Source: Trichomonas tenax
Taxonomy: Eukaryota; Parabasalia; Trichomonadida; Trichomonadidae
Assembly: GCA_023091735.1 (NCBI GenBank)
Contig: JALKBU010001415.1
Coordinates: 1-11,298, forward strand
Direction of reading: 5' to 3'
Length of the DNA stretch: 11,298 nucleotides
The first letter of the stretch is position 1. Each line of letters starts with the position of its first letter. This document shows, piece by piece, positions 6,401-11,298 of this stretch. The position numbers and the translations under genes were made by a program. Below the pieces are notes generated by a model, which worked only from the letters and a program-made list of their open reading frames with translations, did no database searches and was not told the DNA's origin.

Positions 6401-9284
6401 TATCTTGGTCAAGAGTATCGATTTTAGCACCTTTGGAAATGAGTTCTAAAGCCATATCAATGTAATTCAAGTTCAAAACATAATTCAGTATCGATACTTC
6501 TTGTTTGTTAACGATGTTTGGATCCATTCCTAACTCAAGCAAGTTCTCGAATGCATCAATATCCTTGTGTTTTACAAAATAATGCAACAATGTTTGTCCA
6601 TCGTTGTCGAATTCATTTATGTCGCAGCCTATTTCCATTAATTTCTTGCAAACTTGAAGAAGCGAATTTTCAACAGCATTCTTAAGAACTGTGTGTCCTT
6701 TCTCGTCTTTCCTTGATATATCTGCACCTGACTCTATTAATGTTAAAGCAAGCATCGCATCTTTGCATTTTATTGCGTCCAATAAATCGTTTGATCTCTC
6801 TAAATCAGAACCATTCTCACTCCAAATGAGTTTAATAACTGAATACATCTTGTTTGTCATTGCATACATTAAAGGCGTCTTTCCATCATTATCAGCAATG
6901 TTGTAATCAGCACCGTGCTCAAGAAGTGCAAGAGCGATGTGTTTTTCACCCATTTTAATTGCACAATGCAAATCGAATGGACTAAATTTATAATTTGGAT
7001 GATTTAGAATTGCAACGGCAACTTTTTGTAATTTGTTTTGTATCAATGTTGGAATAGAAAGTTCATCTTCAAGATTTATGAAATCATCGCTTTTTTCGAT
7101 CAATTGAATAATCAAATCTTCATCAGAAACATAAGCACCCATTAAGAGATAGAAAAGCGCTGTGTTTCCACTGTTGTCCATAGCACTGACTTTCACTCCT
7201 GCTTGTATCAATGACTTTACTGTTAGATTCATTTTGTTTTGTGCTGCTTTGATCAACATTGTCGTCTTGTTTGGATATTCGATGTTGATATTTGCTCCTT
7301 TGGAAATTAACAATGAAGCAATTTCATCTTGATTTTCTTCAATTGCAAGAGCAATTGGTGTCTTGTCGTCATTATTCTTTGAAGAAATGTCGAGACCTTT
7401 CTTTATCAATGCAACACCAACACTTGGAAGATGATATAAAATGGAAAGATGAAGCAAATTATTTCCATTATAAGTAACATCTGTATTCACTCCAATATCG
7501 ATTAACATTGTTATAAGCAATATCATTCTGTTCATAATCGCATATAATATCAATGGATGACTGTTCTTGTCTTTGATGTTGATATCGAGTCCTTTTTCGA
7601 TGAATTTCATTGCCAAATATTCATCGCCGTATTGAATGATCTTGAAAATAATGTGTTCATTCTTTTCATTCAATACATTGATCTTCGCGCCACTTTCAAC
7701 TAATTGCAATGCAGCACCATGATTTTGGAAATAGAACAGAGGCTGGTGACAAGAAGAATCGAGAAGATCTTTGTTTGCTCCTTTGTCAACAAGTAATTTA
7801 ACCATAAGAGATCCAAGAAGACTTGAATTTGATTGATCAACGAGTCTCCAGTTCTTGCAGACGTAATTCAATATCGGCATAAGTTGTTCTTCGCAGTTTG
7901 GCATCAAGTTATCTGAAATATTTGGATCAGCGCCAAGATCCAAAAGTTTGATGAATTTCTCAATTTGTTCGTAGAATACGTAATGATGCAATAACATTTG
8001 TCCTGAGTGATATGGTTTGTTAAGATTTAAGCCTTTAACAGTGAGCTTCTTAAGAACAAAATCCATCGAATTTCCAAGAGCGTGATCAATGACATCAAAA
8101 TTAAAATCTTCTGAACGAATCTTTTGTCCTTTATAGATTTTATCGAGCGCTTTCTCTGAATTTCCGTTATTGATTTGTTTAATGACTGCTCTACTGTCAA
8201 TGAATACATCATCGTCATCATCCGATGAATAACTCCACGAATCAGAGTCGTATAAATCCGAATTATCGTCTTCATCAACAAATTTGTTATTTTCCATTGC
8301 ATCGAAATCAGGAATTTGTCCTTCGAACTTAGAGTGTGTTACAAGCTTCCTTGCAATAGGAAAATACCTCTTCTTGATGAGGAAATCGAGAAATGGCTGT
8401 AGAAATCCAGTATCAACTAAGTCAACATCGCCTCCATAAGAAATGATTTTTGCCGCCATTTCATATTGCTTTAAGTTTAGCACATAGTTGATAATGCAGA
8501 TTTGGTCTATGTTGATGCAGTTTGGATCAGCGCCGAGTTCCAAAATGCGGCAGAAAGTTGGATATTGATAAAAATGGGCAAAATTATGAAGCAATGTATC
8601 GCCAAATTTGTTGCGATCGTTGATATCTACACCCTTCTTGATGAGCATTTGGCATATATCGAACATTGATGTGGAAAGCGCAATTTCGAATAATGAATAT
8701 GATTTTTCAGCGATTGTTTCTGTTTGTTGGATCAAATTTAACGCTTTTTGCTTGTTTCCAGCTTTAATAGCATTATAAATTGGCGTTGGAATTACTTCAT
8801 CATTTTCATTTTTATCAATTTTCTTTGGGCTGTCATTCTCAATGAATTCGTTGTTATATGATAGTGTATCATTTAAAATTTTGATTCTCTCCTGTATTTT
8901 GTTGACTAACGCTGATTTTGCCGCTGAATATCCATATGAATCGATTATGTCAATAGAAGCTCCATTAAGTATCAACAATTCGACTAACTCTGGGTTTTCT
9001 TGCTTCAAGGCCCAAATTAAAGCCGTCTGATCCTTTGAATTTTTCGCGTTGATATCAATTCCCATGTTTACCAATGATTTCGACATAAAAACAGAGAATG
9101 AGTTCGTTCTTGACCTCATTGCTACGAGAATCAAAGCTGTATTTCCATTTTTGTCCAATATATTTATATCCGAAATCGAATGTAGCAGTCTAAAGGCCCC
9201 AACAAGGTCCCCGGAGTCAATCAAAGAAAGAAAGTACTGAGAGTCTTTGCTTCCTTGTAGACCGGCGCTTATTTCGGAATTCAT
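3474..9284 (-). CDS. Giant ankyrin-repeat protein with nested internal duplications
   Basis: The protein has 1936 residues in one uninterrupted exon. Canonical ankyrin signatures run from end to end, for example LLELGADPN, NGNTALI, GKTPLMYAM and a final ALHFASKS near the C terminus. Ankyrin repeats bind partner proteins; there is no catalytic domain, signal peptide or membrane segment, so an intracellular scaffold is likely. Many stretches are degenerate, and the array is broken by three charged inserts. These are an Asp/Ser-rich stretch at about 337-362, a Glu/Lys-rich PVKEEEPK-type linker at about 1057-1088, and a Ser/Glu stretch at about 1575-1593. A conserved block around GQTLLHHY and LGADPN occurs four times. 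I chose the ATG at 9284 because an initiator-like sequence ends directly before it; the in-frame ATG at 9311, nine codons further out, would lie upstream of that initiator. The exact partner or process is unknown. Confidence 0.9.
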   Translation of the reverse strand: MNSEISAGLQGSKDSQYFLSLIDSGDLVGAFRLLHSISDINILDKNGNTALILVAMRSRTNSFSVFMSKSLVNMGIDINAKNSKDQTALIWALKQENPELVELLILNGASIDIIDSYGYSAAKSALVNKIQERIKILNDTLSYNNEFIENDSPKKIDKNENDEVIPTPIYNAIKAGNKQKALNLIQQTETIAEKSYSLFEIALSTSMFDICQMLIKKGVDINDRNKFGDTLLHNFAHFYQYPTFCRILELGADPNCINIDQICIINYVLNLKQYEMAAKIISYGGDVDLVDTGFLQPFLDFLIKKRYFPIARKLVTHSKFEGQIPDFDAMENNKFVDEDDNSDLYDSDSWSYSSDDDDDVFIDSRAVIKQINNGNSEKALDKIYKGQKIRSEDFNFDVIDHALGNSMDFVLKKLTVKGLNLNKPYHSGQMLLHHYVFYEQIEKFIKLLDLGADPNISDNLMPNCEEQLMPILNYVCKNWRLVDQSNSSLLGSLMVKLLVDKGANKDLLDSSCHQPLFYFQNHGAALQLVESGAKINVLNEKNEHIIFKIIQYGDEYLAMKFIEKGLDINIKDKNSHPLILYAIMNRMILLITMLIDIGVNTDVTYNGNNLLHLSILYHLPSVGVALIKKGLDISSKNNDDKTPIALAIEENQDEIASLLISKGANINIEYPNKTTMLIKAAQNKMNLTVKSLIQAGVKVSAMDNSGNTALFYLLMGAYVSDEDLIIQLIEKSDDFINLEDELSIPTLIQNKLQKVAVAILNHPNYKFSPFDLHCAIKMGEKHIALALLEHGADYNIADNDGKTPLMYAMTNKMYSVIKLIWSENGSDLERSNDLLDAIKCKDAMLALTLIESGADISRKDEKGHTVLKNAVENSLLQVCKKLMEIGCDINEFDNDGQTLLHYFVKHKDIDAFENLLELGMDPNIVNKQEVSILNYVLNLNYIDMALELISKGAKIDTLDQDILTSLLRFAVVIQNPLAAINIIKYKPFTPDPEELIFSISQKQSEVALALIDSGIDINAVDKNNKSAYELALETGQILVAISLRSHGFPVQEQQIAEPVKEEEPKAEEVIKQETIEEPKVEEVVDENCNDIHEALTKHNKAKALEFLESYPFMTKVDQDGRLIIYEALENSMFDFCKVLVEKGIDINNQDYFGQTLLHHYVEKGDVNRFCRLIDLGADPNSMNKYKIPILSHVLRFQENENTMKMIQNLVEKGADVNLADRLNNPPLWYTTSKSVTLYLIDHGADPSTKDEKGAHVLVSVFEKESHHVCRRLIKEVSNPTNPVSEVCIYFAIANNMPNFALKLIPRCKKFKLTFRGNNLLHIAILHNCSAIAKAIVESGIDINMKNGHAQTPLLLAIEQSNNEIAKYLIEKGADIKTKVGYKSTLLGLAIKNNMKETIVCLIDHGANLNEIFEGKTALMHAFDYSKEAGYLLIERGADYRILSKKGSLLHYVIQELKNEEIALYLIEKGANVNWTSKLSLFKKSIKNHLTKVSTAILNNQRFTPDGSDLCYSIAYGELSIAKELIQRKVNVNFIDKRQKSPLIYAVEKSLIDLGVDLVNHGADVNYALKTISANNSSSSEESISDEKSEEKEQTKFVQNNKTQYSTKSIILALKEDRLEIEESMLNGNYDPLERDENENTVLILTAIKFSTTDDVLKSNQLLEICKVILSRNPNINARNNRGENALMYAASAYSPDMMMMLINHGADVKQTDKSGKSFIDHIKVIDFKEMLVKRFPNLIIAKKRGIYEPDQSEAFDDDIKEDIAINNNKFILHDAIIKGNTAEVLKLISGGYNINELDSSHSTPLMLAIKEKRNDIAFQLIACKANFELANSDGEKAFDLALDNHLYTLALTMIASGVDPNSKDSYGNSPLIHAAKNYEQFPEHQHEIFDFVRGLLSFKTNININLKNSFNESALHFASKSKSKELEKFLKSKGAK
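4587..5924 (-). repeat. Second copy of an internal ankyrin block duplication
   Basis: The protein encoded here (about residues 1121-1566) is collinear with that encoded at 6822-8099 (about residues 396-821). In the same order both contain the GQTLLHHY/GQMLLHHY and LGADPN block, a PLWY/PLFY segment, GNNLLH followed by TPLLLAIE/TPIALAIE, and an AILN segment with SPLIYA/TPLMYA. Identity is partial, so the duplication is old. Confidence 0.6.
6822..8099 (-). repeat. First copy of the internal ankyrin block duplication
   Basis: Partner of the block at 4587-5924, with the same order of landmark motifs. The boundaries are approximate because they were placed by matching landmark residues by eye rather than by alignment. 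Confidence 0.6.
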
Positions 9285-9298
9285 TAATAAAAATTGCC
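9285..9298 (-). promoter_or_regulatory. Initiator of the ankyrin gene
   Basis: On the minus strand GGCAATTTTTATTA abuts the ATG at 9284. Aligned from GCA it matches about 10 of the 13 positions of the extended trichomonad initiator TCAYTWYTCATTA, with the start at A9295 and an 11-base leader. This decides the start codon in favour of 9284 over 9311. Confidence 0.5.
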
Positions 9299-9659
9299 AA
9301 AAACTTTTCAACCATCAATTTATTGTGGATTTTGATGTTTTGGAGTATAATATATTGAACAACCATATTGTTTTTAATATTGCTTTGCTTCATTCAATTT
9401 TGAATATAAAAAGGCTATAATTATTTTAAAATTGATTAACTTTCTATTCTTAAACAATATCAAGTGTTTTCATCATGATTTCGTGGTTCCTTTTTGTATA
9501 ACACCTATATTCACGAGAAAACTTTCTGATTCAAGGTTTTATAAAATTGGGTTTTTCAATAAACACTAACTGAGCCTTGGGGATTATAACATTTATTAAC
9601 CTATCAATGTCCAGTTTATGTTTTCAAAATTTGGAGATTTGGACAAAATATCAACAAAT

Positions 9660-9789
9660 TCATCTCATTTTATTGTTTTTGAGATGTATAATTATATTTG
9701 CTATGAAGATTTATACAAATGCTATTAATTATTCAATATAAAACTCTGTCTCAACCACACATATTCGATCCAAAATCATCTCATTTTAT
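9660..9789. repeat. 14-base direct repeat, 116 bases apart
   Basis: TCATCTCATTTTAT occurs at 9660-9673 and again at 9776-9789. The first copy also forms a CATCTCA/TGAGATG inverted repeat with 9680-9686 (12-base loop). It could be a factor-binding site, but low-complexity AT-rich DNA produces such matches. Confidence 0.4.
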
Positions 9790-9912
9790 ATTCACCCATT
9801 ATATCTGTTTACATTATGTGCTTCATGATCTCATAACAGTTCATTATCTCAAATTTCATATAATGAGGTCACTTTGATGAAATTGAAAAATAATTTAATT
9901 TAAAATTCATAT

Positions 9913-9930
9913 TTCATGTGCTAACATGAA
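9913..9930. repeat. 7-bp palindrome with a 4-base loop
   Basis: TTCATGT (9913-9919) and ACATGAA (9924-9930) are perfectly complementary around GCTA. It lies about 170 bases downstream of the end of the RPC5 gene in its direction of transcription. No known function; possibly a protein-binding site or chance. Confidence 0.35.
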
Positions 9931-10073
9931 TCATTATAATAGCATGTTTAAATCCATTTTAAATATATAATAATTGCATTCTTATTGTTACATATTGATT
10001 CAAAAATAATATTATCAAAATTGATTATTGAAGAATAAAAAATTTTGATAGCTTTTAAGACATAAAAATAATA

Positions 10074-10077
10074 TTTA
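10074..10077 (-). terminator. Candidate UAAA polyadenylation signal of RPC5
   Basis: On the minus strand TAAA lies 22-25 bases downstream of the TAG stop at 10101-10099, within the distance usual for trichomonad poly(A) signals. The motif is only four bases, so support is modest. Confidence 0.35.
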
Positions 10078-10098
10078 ACTTGACATGAAAACAAATTT

Positions 10099-11160
10099 CT
10101 AGTCAAGGAATTCTTCGAAAAGATTTGGATTTTGCTTCATAAGACATAAAGATTCTTTCAACTTTTCGATGTCTCTAAGACCCTTCTTATGTGCATCTCT
10201 GTGTTTTTGCTCGAACTCTGGTTTTTCTGTGAATTTAAATACAACTTTGTTTTCATTTGTTGTCTTATCCTTTGTATTTGTAGCAAGACGATCGAATACT
10301 GTTTTAAGCTCAGAGCTTTGAATTCCAAATAAAGCGAGGAATTTCTTAATCAATGCTGGAGTCAAGAATTTTTTGTACGCGAATACTACAATAGCAAAGT
10401 TTCTTGCTGCACGTAAACGAACAGGAAGCTCTGTTGATCTAATTTCTTCAGATTTAATAACCCAACGCCCTTGAACGTAATACGCGTATTTAAACAACAC
10501 ATTGAGAAGTTCTTCAGCGTGTGGTGTCAAAACAAGGCTAGCGACAACATCATCGAAATGAATTGTTCTATTCTTGTAAAGAACGTAGTACAACTGCTCG
10601 CGTGGGGGTCTGGAACTGAGTGTACTTTCACTGATCTGGTCAATTAGATCAGCAGAGAAGTCACATCTCATTCCTGTTAAATTATCTTTGTACGTGAGGT
10701 GACTCATCTGTGAAAAAACGTCTGTTCCAGCTTTGGAAACGAAACGTGTAATATCTGTTCCCTCTGTGAAATCGATTGCTTTATTTTCTGATTCTTGGTC
10801 CGAATTTGATTGTTGTGTCTCTTCTTCGAATAAATCTGCTGGCCTTGCTTGGTAAATTGAAGTAATTGGTGTCAAATGGACTTCTCCGTTTTGAATAACG
10901 CCTAAAGCGAATGGTTGAGGCGAGTAAATCTTGTTTGTTTGGAGGTAATGCGATTTGAGGTCGAGACCTGTGAAAACGTCTTGTGGAGGAGCGATCATTA
11001 ATCTGTATGTCTTATTTTTGGCGTTATATGTGACTTGCTCGATGCTTGGGCAGCCCTCTTTGCGAGAGACGAGAGGGAACTGCATAATGAAACTTTTTGT
11101 CGCCATGTCTGTTGACAGGAATAAATCTAATTCGGCAACAACAGGATCATCATTTTCCAT
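10099..11160 (-). CDS. RNA polymerase III subunit RPC5 (POLR3E/Rpc37 family)
   Basis: RPC5 pairs with RPC4 in a TFIIF-like subcomplex of nuclear RNA polymerase III that acts in promoter opening, termination and reinitiation on tRNA and 5S genes. This 353-residue protein opens with DDPVVAELDLFL, matching the family's N-terminal DDPVV motif. It continues through the dimerisation region to GEVHLTPI (92-99), also diagnostic. An acidic, Ser/Gln-rich linker follows (about 112-128). The second half resembles the winged-helix part of animal RPC5, with YVQGRWVIKS (228-237) and a charged helical end containing FEQKHRDAH (316-324). It is longer than yeast Rpc37, which lacks this extension, and about half the length of human RPC5, so further C-terminal winged helices appear absent. 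The ATG at 11160 is preferred because DDPVV then falls near the N terminus, as in homologues, and an initiator lies just upstream. The frame stays open to an ATG at 11265, which would add 35 residues. Confidence 0.9.
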   Translation of the reverse strand: MENDDPVVAELDLFLSTDMATKSFIMQFPLVSRKEGCPSIEQVTYNAKNKTYRLMIAPPQDVFTGLDLKSHYLQTNKIYSPQPFALGVIQNGEVHLTPITSIYQARPADLFEEETQQSNSDQESENKAIDFTEGTDITRFVSKAGTDVFSQMSHLTYKDNLTGMRCDFSADLIDQISESTLSSRPPREQLYYVLYKNRTIHFDDVVASLVLTPHAEELLNVLFKYAYYVQGRWVIKSEEIRSTELPVRLRAARNFAIVVFAYKKFLTPALIKKFLALFGIQSSELKTVFDRLATNTKDKTTNENKVVFKFTEKPEFEQKHRDAHKKGLRDIEKLKESLCLMKQNPNLFEEFLD

Positions 11161-11173
11161 CGCGAAAAAGTGG
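11161..11173 (-). promoter_or_regulatory. Initiator of the RPC5 gene
   Basis: On the minus strand CCACTTTTTCGCG abuts the ATG at 11160. CCACTT fits TCAYTW except at the first base, placing the start at A11171 with an 11-base leader. The core CACTTTTTCG is identical to that before the coiled-coil gene at 848-857. Confidence 0.55.
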
Positions 11174-11298
11174 CAGTATTTTTCCTTCTGCTGTGTAGTC
11201 CCGCGACCTTCATAACTTTTTATCTGATCAATATTTTTTCGATTTGAAAGTACTTTCATGTACATATTGATAGTTGTCTATCCAGTGGTATAAGTGGC

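Larger units (their letters stand above)
9299..10098. other. AT-rich non-coding gap between the ankyrin and RPC5 genes
   Basis: About 800 bases between two minus-strand genes, containing the upstream region of one and the 3' region of the other. It holds a 14-base direct repeat and a short palindrome, listed separately. The largest plus-strand frame I noted is 36 codons (9618 to the TAA at 9726-9728), with no recognisable product. No RNA gene is evident. Confidence 0.6.

Noticed and set aside
8027..8302. Minus-strand 91-codon frame and the other frames opposite or overlapping the ankyrin gene (for example 4955-5161, 6691-6906, 4712-4912)
   Set aside because: They lie inside a clear 1936-codon gene, encode no recognisable protein, and follow from its repetitive composition.
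9285..9311. Nine-codon extension of the ankyrin protein from the ATG at 9311
   Set aside because: The best initiator match lies between the two ATGs, so the 9311 ATG would be outside the mRNA.
9618..9728. 36-codon plus-strand ORF in the ankyrin-RPC5 gap
   Set aside because: An in-frame stop lies just upstream, there is no recognisable domain, and it is within the expected range for chance.
11161..11265. N-terminal 35-residue extension of RPC5 from an upstream in-frame ATG
   Set aside because: Homologues start close to the DDPVV motif, and the initiator-like sequence at 11161-11173 lies inside the extension, so transcripts would begin downstream of that ATG.

Overview
This window most likely comes from the nuclear genome of a parabasalid protist (a trichomonad such as Tritrichomonas or Trichomonas). 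The evidence is indirect. All four complete genes are intronless eukaryotic genes in AT-rich DNA. Short sequences 8-34 bases upstream of each chosen start codon fit the trichomonad initiator (Inr, consensus TCA+1Y-T-W). A UAAA-type 3' signal overlaps the stop codon of the WD-repeat gene. A very large ankyrin protein, a family greatly expanded in trichomonads, fills half the window. Nothing bacterial was seen: no operons, Shine-Dalgarno sites, tRNA, rRNA or CRISPR. The genus is not resolved.

Layout from left to right. Positions 1-251 (minus strand) hold the 5' part of a gene that runs off the left edge. It has a plausible Inr and ATG, but an in-frame TAA at codon 6, followed by 77 open codons that read like a signal-anchor membrane protein; it is either a pseudogene or a sequence error. 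Positions 252-882 are a non-coding gap containing a GC-rich island with a 40-bp direct repeat at a 111-bp period (291-450) and a dense cluster of TCACTTTT-type elements in both orientations (601-703). Positions 883-1908 (+) encode a 341-residue protein with two coiled coils joined by a low-complexity linker carrying several TQT-like motifs; I do not recognise the family. Positions 1909-2452 are non-coding, with one 9-bp inverted repeat. Positions 2453-3397 (+) encode a PROPPIN (Atg18/WIPI/WDR45) beta-propeller with a YRRG phosphoinositide-binding motif. Its tail faces the tail of the next gene across 76 bases. Positions 3474-9284 (-) encode a 1936-residue ankyrin-repeat protein built from nested duplications. 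Positions 9285-10098 are AT-rich non-coding DNA. Positions 10099-11160 (-) encode RPC5 (POLR3E-like), a subunit of RNA polymerase III.

The genes do not form one pathway. The PROPPIN belongs to autophagy and endolysosomal membrane biology, RPC5 to RNA polymerase III transcription, and the ankyrin and coiled-coil proteins are probably scaffolds. What the genes share is promoter architecture. The points most worth a second look are the broken gene at the left edge, the GC-rich repeat island, the clustered initiator-like elements, the TQT motif array and the block duplication inside the ankyrin protein. No clear new multi-gene system is visible.
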